This document shows, piece after piece, positions 38,267 to 46,511 of a stretch of 64,000 bases of DNA. Source of the stretch: Octadecabacter dasysiphoniae (lineage in GTDB: Bacteria; Pseudomonadota; Alphaproteobacteria; Rhodobacterales; Rhodobacteraceae); NCBI RefSeq assembly GCF_021532615.1, contig NZ_JAKGAQ010000001.1:124001-188000 (forward strand), in the 5' to 3' direction. The translations under genes were made by a program, and so were the position numbers. A model generated the notes under the pieces. The model made no database searches. It had not been told where the DNA came from and saw only the letters and a program-made list of their open reading frames with translations. Each line of letters opens with the position of its first letter. Position 1 is the stretch's first letter.

Positions 38267-39346
38267 ATGGCAAACTCTGTAGAAATCAAAGACCTGGATC
38301 TGAACTTCGGTTCCGTGAAAGTTCTCAAACAACTCAACCTTGAGGTCGCAGAGGGTGAATTCCTCGTGCTTTTGGGATCGTCTGGGTGCGGTAAATCAAC
38401 TCTGCTGAACTGTATCGCCGGTTTGCTTGATGTCTCTGACGGGCAGATCTTCATCAAGGGTGAAAATGTGACATGGGCGGAACCGTCTGATCGCGGGATC
38501 GGCATGGTGTTCCAATCCTACGCGCTTTATCCGCAGATGACGGTGCGCGGAAATCTGTCGTTCGGGCTTAAGAACGCCAAGGTGCCCAAAGCGGAAATCG
38601 CCAAGCGGGTGGAACGGGTCGCAGATGTTCTTCAGATCGAAGCCCTACTGGACCGAAAGCCCGGCGCGCTGTCTGGCGGTCAACGCCAACGTGTGGCGAT
38701 CGGGCGTGCACTGGTGCGCGACGTCGATGTGTTCTTGTTCGATGAACCCCTGTCCAACTTGGACGCCAAATTGCGCACGGATTTGCGGGTCGAACTGAAA
38801 CGCCTGCACCAGAAACTGAAAAACACGATGATTTACGTGACCCACGATCAGGTTGAGGCCATGACATTGGCCGACCGAATTTCGATCATGAAGAACGGGC
38901 TGATTGAACAATTGGACACCCCCGAGATGATCTACGCCAAGCCGTGCAACAAATATGTCGCGGACTTCATCGGCTCACCGGCAATGAACCTGTTTGAGGG
39001 GCAGCTGGAGGGCACGACGTTCACCTGTAGTGGCTTTAACGTCGATGTGACGGGTTATGAATTCGCAACACAAACCCGTAGCGAGGCAGCCGCATGGCTG
39101 GGCATTCGCCCCGAACACATCCTGACCGGCGAAGCTGCCGAAGGAGCGACCTACACCGGAACGGCAGAAATCGACATTGTTGAACCCATGGGGTCCGACA
39201 CCTTGGTCTGGGTTAACTTCGCAGGTCAATCCGTGCGCGTGCGCACCGAGGGGCAATCGCCCCTGAAATCCGGCGAAACACTGACGCTCGGGTTTGATGC
39301 GGCGCGGCTGCATCTGTTCGACCATAAAACTGAAATCCGTCTTTAA
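38267..39346 (+). CDS. Sugar ABC transporter ATP-binding protein (UgpC/MsmK type)
   Basis: 359-residue ATPase with Walker A GSSGCGKST, signature LSGGQRQRVAIGRAL and Walker B VFLFDEPLSNLDAKL. A C-terminal TOBE domain (about residues 240-350, WLGIRPEHILTGE) is the usual regulatory part of this family. It lies between the permeases and the sugar-converting enzymes in one run of closely spaced genes. Confidence 0.9.
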   Translation: MANSVEIKDLDLNFGSVKVLKQLNLEVAEGEFLVLLGSSGCGKSTLLNCIAGLLDVSDGQIFIKGENVTWAEPSDRGIGMVFQSYALYPQMTVRGNLSFGLKNAKVPKAEIAKRVERVADVLQIEALLDRKPGALSGGQRQRVAIGRALVRDVDVFLFDEPLSNLDAKLRTDLRVELKRLHQKLKNTMIYVTHDQVEAMTLADRISIMKNGLIEQLDTPEMIYAKPCNKYVADFIGSPAMNLFEGQLEGTTFTCSGFNVDVTGYEFATQTRSEAAAWLGIRPEHILTGEAAEGATYTGTAEIDIVEPMGSDTLVWVNFAGQSVRVRTEGQSPLKSGETLTLGFDAARLHLFDHKTEIRL

Positions 39347-39362
39347 TTCTGGAAGCAGGCTC

Positions 39363-40127
39363 ATGACACCATCATTGCAACTATATTCGATGCGCGATTA
39401 CGCGGATCAGATCGCCCTGTTGGCACAATTGCCCGAAATGGGAATCACCAAGGTCGAAGGCTACGGCGGCGTCTATGGCGATCCGTCAGCCTACCGCGCC
39501 GCGATGGATGCCAACGGCATTTCCATGCCATCCGGCCACATTGGTCTGGAGGATATCGAAACCGATTTCGAAGCCACCATAGACATCATCAACACCCTTG
39601 GGATCACGCGTGTCTTCGCGCCCTACCTCGAAGAAAAGGACCGTCCTGCTACGTCCGAGGGTTGGGCCGGGCTGGGCAAACGCCTGAATTCGGCAGGCCA
39701 GAAATACGCAGATCGCGGTATCACTTTCGGGTGGCACAACCACGATTTCGAATTTTCTGCTCTGCCCGATGGCGGGACTCCGATGGACGTGCTGCTTGAA
39801 GCTGCGCCCGACATTAAATGGGAAGCCGATTTGGCATGGGTCGTTCGCGGGGATCGTGACCCCATCGAATTTATCCAACGCTACGCGTCCCGCCTGTCGG
39901 CAATCCACGTCAAAGACATTGCGGCTGCTGGCGAAAATCTGGATCAGGATGGCTGGGCTGATTTGGGAACAGGCACATTGGATTGGGCAGCGCTTTTGCA
40001 GGCCTGCCGGACCGCGTCAGGTGATCTGATCTATGTGTTAGAACATGACAAACCTCTCGATCCGGTCGGCTACGCCAAAAGGTCCGCAGCAGCATTCAAA
40101 ACCTTGTGGGAGAACACTCATGACTAA
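39363..40127 (+). CDS. Sugar phosphate isomerase/epimerase family protein (TIM barrel)
   Basis: 254-residue AP-endonuclease-2-like TIM barrel. Metal-ligand motifs are visible: GHIGLEDIE, GWHNHDFEF, EADLAWVVRGD, HVKDI and VLEHD. I start at ATG 39363 because the frame open upstream lies in the ATPase gene. It overlaps the following dehydrogenase by eight bases. Members of this family isomerise or epimerise sugars and keto-sugars, and some eliminate from 3-keto-glycosides. The exact reaction is not deducible from sequence. Confidence 0.8.
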   Translation: MTPSLQLYSMRDYADQIALLAQLPEMGITKVEGYGGVYGDPSAYRAAMDANGISMPSGHIGLEDIETDFEATIDIINTLGITRVFAPYLEEKDRPATSEGWAGLGKRLNSAGQKYADRGITFGWHNHDFEFSALPDGGTPMDVLLEAAPDIKWEADLAWVVRGDRDPIEFIQRYASRLSAIHVKDIAAAGENLDQDGWADLGTGTLDWAALLQACRTASGDLIYVLEHDKPLDPVGYAKRSAAAFKTLWENTHD

Positions 40128-41241
40128 GACCCTCGGCGTTGGTATCATCGGGTGCGGTAACATTTCGTCGGCCTACCTGAGCCTCGGCCCGATATTCAAA
40201 GGGTATAAAATTGTCGCGGTGGCTGACCTCAACATGCAGAACGCAAAAGCCCGCGCCAAAGAATTTGACGTGCGGGCAGAGACCGTCGATGACCTATTGG
40301 CGGCGTCGGATGTTGATCTGGTCATCAACCTTACAATTCCTGCGGCCCACGTTGCGGTGTCGCGCTCAATCCTCGAGGCGGGCAAACATGTCTATTCTGA
40401 AAAACCATTTGTCCTCAGCCTCCAAGAGGCACAGGAACTTGGTGATTTGGCACAGGCAAATGGCCTGCGGATTGGATCGGCGCCCGATACATTCATGGGC
40501 GGCAGTCATCAATTGGCCCGAAATCTGATTGACGCGGGTGCCATAGGCAAGGTCTGTTCTGGCGCGGCTGTCGTGATGTCCAGCGGAATGGAAGACTGGC
40601 ATCCGAACCCTGATTTCTTCTTTAAAAAGGGGGGCGGCCCGATCCTTGATCTGGGACCCTACTACATCTGCAATCTGGTGCAGATGCTTGGCCCCGTGAA
40701 GAAAGTCACCAGTTTTACCGGCATGGCCAGCGACACCCGAACCATCGGCAACGGCCCACGGATCGGTGAAACTGTGCCCGTCGAAACACCGACCACCATC
40801 CATTCCGTGTTGTCGTTCGAAAATGGCGCGATCATCACGCTGCTGGCCAGCTGGGATGTCGTCGCCAGTAATCACCCGATCATGGAGCTGTATGGCACCG
40901 AAGGCACAATGAACCTGCCTGATCCGAACTTCTTTGGCGGAGAGCTGACAGTGACAGAACGTGGCTGTGAGCCGGTTGAAAAGTCGTGGGATCACCCGTT
41001 CAACATCCCGAATTTTGAAGATACAAGGGCGAACTACCGTGGCGCTGGCCTTGCGGATATGGCTTTGGCCATTTCCGAGGGGCGTCCGCATCGCTGCAAT
41101 GATAAATTCGCGACCCATGTTGTCGAAGTCATGACCACCATTTTGGACGCGGGTGAAACCGAAACAGTCATGACCATGACAACAACCTGCGACAGGCCCG
41201 AAGTGCTTGGCCCCGATGCGGCCCACGCACTTATGGCTTAA
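40120..41241 (+). CDS. Gfo/Idh/MocA-family sugar dehydrogenase
   Basis: 373-residue NAD(P)-dependent oxidoreductase. The Rossmann motif VGIIGCGNISSAYLSLGP is at residues about 6-23 and the conserved EKPF (YSEKPFVLS) is near residue 95. The catalytic region GGGPILDLGPYYICNLVQMLG (about 173-193) contains the aspartate, with a tyrosine where many relatives have histidine. I start at ATG 40120. Probably oxidises a ring hydroxyl of the imported sugar or inositol-like substrate. Confidence 0.82.
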   Translation: MTKTLGVGIIGCGNISSAYLSLGPIFKGYKIVAVADLNMQNAKARAKEFDVRAETVDDLLAASDVDLVINLTIPAAHVAVSRSILEAGKHVYSEKPFVLSLQEAQELGDLAQANGLRIGSAPDTFMGGSHQLARNLIDAGAIGKVCSGAAVVMSSGMEDWHPNPDFFFKKGGGPILDLGPYYICNLVQMLGPVKKVTSFTGMASDTRTIGNGPRIGETVPVETPTTIHSVLSFENGAIITLLASWDVVASNHPIMELYGTEGTMNLPDPNFFGGELTVTERGCEPVEKSWDHPFNIPNFEDTRANYRGAGLADMALAISEGRPHRCNDKFATHVVEVMTTILDAGETETVMTMTTTCDRPEVLGPDAAHALMA

Positions 41242-41262
41242 CAGAAAACGACGGAGAGTAAG

Positions 41263-42318
41263 ATGACCAGTTCCATCAAAGGCCCCGCGCTGTTTCTTGC
41301 GCAGTTTCTAGGGGACGAAGCACCGTTCAATTCCCTTCCCGCGATTGTCGAATGGGCAGCGGGTTTGGGATATAAAGGTGTACAAATTCCGTCATGGGAT
41401 GCGCGGGTTTTTGATTTGGACAAAGCCGCGTCGAGCAAAGCCTATTGCGATGAAATCGTTGGGGTTTGCGCCGAACATGGCGTGACCATCACCGAGTTGT
41501 CCTGCCATCTTCAAAGCCAGCTGGTGGCTGTGCACCCGGCCTATGACACATCCTTTGATACCTTTGCGCCGGAACACCTGCACGGCAAACCCGCACAGCG
41601 TCAGGCGTGGGCGGTCGATCAGGTCACCAAGGTCGCGCAAGCGTCTAAAAATCTGGGCCTAAAGGGCGCTGTCGGGTTCACCGGATCGCTTGCCTTTCCA
41701 TACCTGTACCCGTGGCCGCAACGCCCCGCGGGACTGATAGAAGAGGCCTTTGGCGAACTGGCACGCCGTTGGAAGCCGATCCTCGATGTCTATGACGAGG
41801 CGGGCGTTGATCTCGGCTTTGAAATCCACCCCGGAGAGGACGTCTTTGACGGCACGACGTTTGAAAGGTTCCTTGATGCTCTCGATCATCATCCGCGTTG
41901 CAAGATCACCTATGATCCGTCGCACTTCTTGTTGCAGCAGATGGATTATCTGGCCTTCATCGACATCTATCATGACCGCATCAGCGCGTTTCACGTCAAG
42001 GATGCGGAATTTAACCCAACCGGGCGGCAGGGCGTATATTCTGGCTATGCCGATTGGACGGACCGTGCGGGTCGTTTCCGGTCGCTCGGGGATGGTCAGG
42101 TGGACTTTAAGGGCATTTTTTCAAAACTCACCCAATACGAGTTTGATGGTTGGGCGGTACTCGAATGGGAATGTTGTCTGAAGCACCCCGAACAGGGTGC
42201 GGCTGAGGGCGCGCCGTTCATCGCAGATCACCTGATCCGCAAGACAGAACGGGCGTTTGACGATTTCGCAGGCGGTGCGTCTGATCCGGCGGCTCTGCGT
42301 AAAATGATGGGGTTCTAG
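41263..42318 (+). CDS. Sugar phosphate isomerase/epimerase family protein (TIM barrel, YcjR-like)
   Basis: 351-residue TIM barrel with metal-site residues in GFEIHPGEDVFDG, ITYDPSHFLLQQMD, FHVKDAEF and VLEWECC. It is longer than the upstream isomerase and belongs to a different branch. The pairing of such a protein with a Gfo/Idh dehydrogenase and a sugar ABC transporter resembles the E. coli ycj cluster. There YcjR epimerises a 3-keto sugar. That comparison is from memory of the family and has not been tested here. Confidence 0.8.
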   Translation: MTSSIKGPALFLAQFLGDEAPFNSLPAIVEWAAGLGYKGVQIPSWDARVFDLDKAASSKAYCDEIVGVCAEHGVTITELSCHLQSQLVAVHPAYDTSFDTFAPEHLHGKPAQRQAWAVDQVTKVAQASKNLGLKGAVGFTGSLAFPYLYPWPQRPAGLIEEAFGELARRWKPILDVYDEAGVDLGFEIHPGEDVFDGTTFERFLDALDHHPRCKITYDPSHFLLQQMDYLAFIDIYHDRISAFHVKDAEFNPTGRQGVYSGYADWTDRAGRFRSLGDGQVDFKGIFSKLTQYEFDGWAVLEWECCLKHPEQGAAEGAPFIADHLIRKTERAFDDFAGGASDPAALRKMMGF

Positions 42319-42319
42319 G

Positions 42320-43438
42320 ATGGCACCGCTGAAACTTGGAATGGTCGGCGGTGGGCAGGGTGCCTTTATCGGCGGGGTGCACCGCATGGCTGCACGACTG
42401 GACGGCTGTTTTGATCTGGTCGCGGGGGCGTTTTCGTCAGATGCAGCGCGCGCTCATGCTTCGGCCGCTGAGTTGGGCATCGACGCGGATCGCTCTTACG
42501 CGGATTTCAGCGAAATGGCACAAGCCGAAGCCGCGCGCGCTGATGGGATTGATGCTGTATCGATCGTCACACCAAATCATTTGCACGGGCCAATCGCCGA
42601 GGCCTTCTTGACGCAGGGCATTTCCGTCATTTGCGACAAACCGATGACGGCGACCTTGGAGCAGGCTGAGAGCCTGACCGCCGCCGCCGAAGCGTCCAAA
42701 GGGCATTTCTTCCTCACCCATAACTACACCGGCTATCCGATGATCCGGCAGGCCCGTCAGATGGTGGCAGACGGCGCATTGGGCGCAATCCGGATCGTCG
42801 AAGCGGACTACCTGCAAGATTGGCTTAGCCATGCGCCGGATGCGGACAACAAGCAGGCCAAATGGCGCTTGGACGCGGCCCAATCGGGCGGTGGGGCCAT
42901 CGGCGACATCGGAACACACGCCTATAACCTTGCCTGTTTCGTGTCTGGGCTGCGCACCTCGTCGCTCAGTGCGACGCTTACGTCTCACGTTGCGGGGCGA
43001 TTGGTCGATGACGATGCCCGTATCACGCTGCAATTTGATGGCGGCGCGCGCGGTCATATCTGGGCCAGTCAGGTCGCGATCGGAAATGAGAATAACTTGA
43101 CGTTGGCTGTCTATGGCGAAAAGGGGTCGCTCCGTTGGGCTCAGGAAAATCCGAACGTTCTGTGGTTTGCCAAACTTGGACAAGCCCCGCAAATGATCAC
43201 GCGCGGTGGCGCTGCCGCCAGTCTGGCCGCCGCTGCCGTCACGCGCATTCCTGCTGGCCATCCCGAAGGCTATCTTGAAGCCTTCGCAACACTTTACCGC
43301 GAAGCAGCAGAAGTCATTACAAATCAGGGGAAATCTGGCGCCATAATTGGCATAGAGGACGGCCTAGATGGCGTGCGCTTTGTGGATGCCTGTCAACGTT
43401 CGTCACGTGACGGGGCATCTTGGATTGATCTTCGCTAG
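42320..43438 (+). CDS. Gfo/Idh/MocA-family sugar dehydrogenase
   Basis: 372-residue NAD(P)-dependent oxidoreductase, one base after the previous stop. The Rossmann start is GMVGGGQGAFIGGVHRMA (residues about 7-24), CDKPMTATLEQAE follows near 102, and the catalytic GGGAIGDIGTHAYNLACFVSGL lies near 190. This one has the classical Asp and His pair (GDIGTHAYN). With the other dehydrogenase it allows an oxidation and a later reduction at the same sugar carbon. It is the last gene of the operon. Confidence 0.83.
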   Translation: MAPLKLGMVGGGQGAFIGGVHRMAARLDGCFDLVAGAFSSDAARAHASAAELGIDADRSYADFSEMAQAEAARADGIDAVSIVTPNHLHGPIAEAFLTQGISVICDKPMTATLEQAESLTAAAEASKGHFFLTHNYTGYPMIRQARQMVADGALGAIRIVEADYLQDWLSHAPDADNKQAKWRLDAAQSGGGAIGDIGTHAYNLACFVSGLRTSSLSATLTSHVAGRLVDDDARITLQFDGGARGHIWASQVAIGNENNLTLAVYGEKGSLRWAQENPNVLWFAKLGQAPQMITRGGAAASLAAAAVTRIPAGHPEGYLEAFATLYREAAEVITNQGKSGAIIGIEDGLDGVRFVDACQRSSRDGASWIDLR

Positions 43439-43553
43439 GCTGTTTCATCTGTCTTGTTTACCGGACAATCGCAGTCGTGGTGTGCCGCCGCACCCCAATA
43501 GAATATCCGGTCAAACAACGCCGCAGCTTATCTTAGGGGGAGAGAAGAGAGGT

Positions 43554-43629
43554 TGGTGGAGCATAGCGGGATCGAACCGCTGACCTCCTGCATGCCATGC
43601 AGGCGCTCTCCCAGCTGAGCTAATGCCCC
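43554..43629 (-). tRNA. tRNA-Ala (anticodon GGC)
   Basis: The minus strand folds into a complete 76-nt cloverleaf. The acceptor arm GGGGCAT pairs with ATGCTCC with one G-U pair. The D arm contains AGCTCAGCTGGGAGAGC. The anticodon stem CCTGC/GCAGG encloses the loop ATGGCAT, giving anticodon GGC for alanine. The T arm is GCGGTTCGATCCCGC, and CCA is encoded. Confidence 0.97.
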
Positions 43630-43721
43630 TAACCATAGGGTGTCACTGTGGTGACGTGGTGCTGCTTTACGCAGCGGGGCGGGCGAGATCAAGAGTAAAT
43701 CCCGCCCTGAAAACCCGAAAT

Positions 43722-44054
43722 TTAAGAATCGTCGTCTGGTGCTGCAACGTCTGCGATTTCGTCGAGCGATACATCATCATCGTCGTCGTCATCTTCCAGT
43801 ACGTCATCGCCCAAATCGGCGTCCACATCATCGTCGTCGCCATCATCAAGAACCAGATCGTCGTCCTCGGCTGCCTTTTCGTCCTTCTTGGACTGGGCGT
43901 CTGCGGCGTCAGCAACCATGGTGCGGGTTTTGCCGGTTTCGACCACAACTTCTTCGCCCGTATAGGGGCTGATGATTGGGGTCGCGTTCAGATCGTAGAA
44001 CCGCTTTCCGGTGGTTGGGCAGAGGCGCTTTGTGCCCCACTCTTCCTTAGGCAT
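43722..44054 (-). CDS. FYDLN-acid family protein (TIGR02300)
   Basis: 110-residue cytoplasmic protein. The conserved N-terminal part is WGTKRLCPTTGKRFYDLNATPIISPYTGEE (residues 6-35), with the FYDLN motif that names the family. It is followed by a highly acidic tail, where residues about 62-110 are mostly Asp and Glu, including an Asp run. The family is common in Alphaproteobacteria and has no established function. It is the only gene between the tRNA and the divergent metallopeptidase. Confidence 0.9.
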   Translation of the reverse strand: MPKEEWGTKRLCPTTGKRFYDLNATPIISPYTGEEVVVETGKTRTMVADAADAQSKKDEKAAEDDDLVLDDGDDDDVDADLGDDVLEDDDDDDDVSLDEIADVAAPDDDS

Positions 44055-44161
44055 GTGTTCATCCTTTATAACGTGTCAGCGCAAAGCTGGATCGGCGTCA
44101 ATTGCCATACCGCCAAGGGCGTGTCAAAGACAATTGATGCGGGCATTTGTGAAAGGCACAC

Positions 44162-44851
44162 ATGGGCGTTCTAATCCTTGAAGGCAACCCCCCGGTTGAG
44201 GTGCTTTTGCGGCGTTCTGCGCGTGCGCGTCGGCTAAGCCTGCGCATTTCGCGGCTGGATGGCCGCGCGACGCTGACCCTACCCAATCGCGTCCCTGATC
44301 GTGAAGGCATGGCCTTTGTGCGTGAACGCGAGGACTGGCTGCGCAAACATATCAGCGCCATTGAACCTGAAGTGCGTGTCGCGCTGGGCGGCACGGTGCT
44401 GTTTGAGGGGGCAGAACTGCCGTTGATAGCAGGGGATGTGAAACGCGCCAAACTGGTGGATGGGGCGCTGGTGCTGCCCGATGATCCCGCAATGGTGGGC
44501 AAACGGGTCGCGGCGTTTATGAAACTGCGCGCGCGGGATGCTTTGGCGGATGCGTCTGATCGGTATGCCGCCGCGTTGGGGCGTTCGTACAATCGGATTT
44601 CACTGCGCGATACACGGTCGCGGTGGGGGTCGTGTAGCTCGAACGGGGATCTGATGTATTCATGGCGCCTGATCATGGCCCCGCGTGACGTTTTGGACTA
44701 CGTCGCAGCACACGAGGTGGCGCATTTACAGCACATGGATCATTCGGACCGGTTCTGGGGTGTGGTTGATCAGTTGTTCCCAAATCACAAAGCGTGCCGC
44801 GCTTGGCTGCGCACCCAAGGTGGCACATTGCACCGCGTGCGTTTCGATTGA
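44162..44851 (+). CDS. YgjP-like zinc metallopeptidase domain protein (M48/SprT-like)
   Basis: 229-residue protein with the zinc motif HEVAHLQHMDHSDRFW (about residues 181-196) and the preceding RDTRSRWGSCSSNGDLMYSWRLIMAP typical of the DUF45/YgjP family. No signal peptide is visible, so it is cytoplasmic. The family's substrates are unclear; SprT-like domains act on proteins bound to DNA. It is followed after 54 bp by the GntR gene, whose operator lies in the gap. Confidence 0.87.
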   Translation: MGVLILEGNPPVEVLLRRSARARRLSLRISRLDGRATLTLPNRVPDREGMAFVREREDWLRKHISAIEPEVRVALGGTVLFEGAELPLIAGDVKRAKLVDGALVLPDDPAMVGKRVAAFMKLRARDALADASDRYAAALGRSYNRISLRDTRSRWGSCSSNGDLMYSWRLIMAPRDVLDYVAAHEVAHLQHMDHSDRFWGVVDQLFPNHKACRAWLRTQGGTLHRVRFD

Positions 44852-44870
44852 CCCGGTCCATTTGCAGACA

Positions 44871-44900
44871 TTGACCTATCGCCTGTTTGTGATCACAAAC
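44871..44900 (+). promoter_or_regulatory. GntR autoregulatory operator and putative promoter
   Basis: GTTTGTGATCACAAAC (44885-44900) is a perfect 16-bp palindrome ending five bases before the regulator ATG at 44906. TTGACC at 44871-44876 could be a -35. A -10 at about 44894-44899 would then lie inside the operator and start transcription at about the ATG, implying a leaderless message. Binding here would block the promoter, giving autorepression. Confidence 0.8.
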
Positions 44901-44905
44901 GCTGT

Positions 44906-45556
44906 ATGTTGATCCATTCCAAAGCGACCGAACCCACAGGCGCGGCCCACGACCGCGTGTATCGTGCGCTGCGGGCCCGTATTATGCATGGCGAAATCCA
45001 CCCTGGTCAGGCGCTAACGCTGCGCGGGATCGGTAAGGAATTTGGCGTGTCCATGACGCCCGCGCGCGAAGCAGGGCGGCGGTTGGTGGCAGAAGGCGCG
45101 TTGTTTTTGTCATCCTCCGGCCGTGTATCGACGCCAGAACTGTCGAACGAACGGATCGAAGAACTGGCTGCCTTGCGCGCGCTGCTTGAACCGGAATTGG
45201 CGGCGCGCGCGTTGCCACGTGCCCACATGGCGCTGATTGAACGGTTGGAAGACATCAACAACCGCGTATCTGGTATGATCGCGCGGCAGGATGCGTCTGG
45301 CTATATCCGGTTGAACCTTGAATTTCACCGCACGTTATATTTGCGCGCACAAGCGCCCGCGATGCTGGCGATGGCCGAAACGATCTGGCTGCAACTGGGG
45401 CCGACCATGTCCAAATTGTATGGTCGATTGCGGCGCACCGAACCGCCCCGCAATCACAAACTTATCCTTGCCGCGCTTAAGGCCGGCGATGAAGCCAGCC
45501 TAAAACTGGCCGTGCGGTCAGACGCGACGCAAGGCCTGCGGATGCTAAAGGTTTAG
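44906..45556 (+). CDS. GntR-family regulator (FCD subfamily), putative TCA-cycle regulator
   Basis: 216-residue regulator. The winged helix HDRVYRALRARIMHGEIHPGQALTLRGIGKEFGVSMTPAREAGRRL spans residues about 15-60. The C-terminal FCD domain has the metal-site pattern NLEFHRTLY and NHKLILAALKAGD. No Shine-Dalgarno precedes the ATG and the next Met is inside the helix-turn-helix, so the first ATG is kept. Paired copies of its operator core occur before sucC and sdhC. Its effector is unknown; it may correspond to the Rhodobacter TCA regulator AkgR, which I could not verify. Confidence 0.85.
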   Translation: MLIHSKATEPTGAAHDRVYRALRARIMHGEIHPGQALTLRGIGKEFGVSMTPAREAGRRLVAEGALFLSSSGRVSTPELSNERIEELAALRALLEPELAARALPRAHMALIERLEDINNRVSGMIARQDASGYIRLNLEFHRTLYLRAQAPAMLAMAETIWLQLGPTMSKLYGRLRRTEPPRNHKLILAALKAGDEASLKLAVRSDATQGLRMLKV

Positions 45557-46377
45557 GCAGTTTGCACGGATTGCAGATGCGCCGAAATGCGGGCCAACGC
45601 GCTGCGGAATTGATCCGCGCCGATGCGCATACGCTGTGCCAATTCTGACACCACCGCATATTCGTTCGGGTGAATTTCACCGTCGGCAACGGCGATGTTT
45701 AACGCCGCTTCAAGAACGATCTGGCGGTCTTTTTCGGACAGATCCTGGCCGATCTGATCAAGGTCGGATGCTGATGGGTTCAAACGGCTGAGCAAATCCA
45801 TAACTTGTGATGGCGCGTAGGCCTGACCCGTCAACCGCGTGAGGATACTGGCGATTTGATGCACTTCGGCATCATCAATGCGGCCATCGGCAACGGCGAC
45901 CTGGCTCATCGCGACGAGGGAATGGATGGCGAGCATGTCTGGCGTGCCGGTCTTACGCTTTTTCTTACCGCGCAACGCAATGTAGGCGGTTTTCAGAACA
46001 CCGATGGCCCCAAGAATTAGCCATGCATGCCCCCACGCGCGCATCACAGGGCTGACCGCGGGCGTGGCGGGCAGGTCTGCGGGAATCAGGCCAGCGGTTT
46101 GCAGTTCTGTGAATTGGGCCGCTGAGAGGTCGCGGTACATGTCACCCGTGCAGCCACTGTTGGATAGGGCATAGTTGTTGACGGTCGTGTAGACCGGAAC
46201 AAACAAAACATCCATGAAATCAACGAGGTGGCACAGTGCCATGGTGCCATCTGTGCCCGGGATGGAGGTGTTTGCGACAAATCGCAAATCTTCGCCCCAG
46301 CGCGCGCCAGCATTGGCCTGCGTTGCAGTGGATGTCAGCCCGATTGTAAGGGCTATGGCGGCAATGATCTTAAACAT
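45553..46377 (-). CDS. TerB-domain membrane-associated protein
   Basis: 274-residue protein of unclear role. It has an N-terminal signal peptide (MFKIIAAIALTIGLTSTATQANA), a periplasmic stretch of about 90 residues and one membrane span near 120-140 (AWLILGAIGVLKTAYIALRG). The cytoplasmic TerB-like helical domain contains VAVADGRIDDAEVHQI and NIAVADGEIHPNEYAVV, both with acidic metal-binding loops. I start at ATG 46377; the frame open to 46464 would bury the signal peptide. It converges on the GntR gene with a four-base overlap. Confidence 0.75.
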   Translation of the reverse strand: MFKIIAAIALTIGLTSTATQANAGARWGEDLRFVANTSIPGTDGTMALCHLVDFMDVLFVPVYTTVNNYALSNSGCTGDMYRDLSAAQFTELQTAGLIPADLPATPAVSPVMRAWGHAWLILGAIGVLKTAYIALRGKKKRKTGTPDMLAIHSLVAMSQVAVADGRIDDAEVHQIASILTRLTGQAYAPSQVMDLLSRLNPSASDLDQIGQDLSEKDRQIVLEAALNIAVADGEIHPNEYAVVSELAQRMRIGADQFRSALARISAHLQSVQTA

Positions 46378-46488
46378 AAAACTACCTCTCAGATATTCAT
46401 TAACATCCGGTATGCCCGCGACTTTGGGCGAGGATAAGGCAGCAAAAGGGAACGGGCGGGCCATTTCTGGCGCCCCCCGTCTGATTGG

Positions 46489-46503
46489 TTAATAAGATGT
46501 TAA
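46489..46503. promoter_or_regulatory. CtrA-like box TTAA-N7-TTAA upstream of the TerB gene
   Basis: TTAATAAGATGTTAA fits the alphaproteobacterial CtrA pattern TTAA-N7-TTAA and is followed by C. It lies about 115 bp before the TerB-protein gene and just after the lpdA stop. The pattern is short and could occur by chance. Confidence 0.35.
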
Positions 46504-46511
46504 CACCAAGC

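Noticed and set aside
43439..43553. Possible attachment site at the 3' end of tRNA-Ala
   Set aside because: No integrase, direct repeat of the tRNA end or foreign gene block is adjacent; both flanks are ordinary chromosomal genes.
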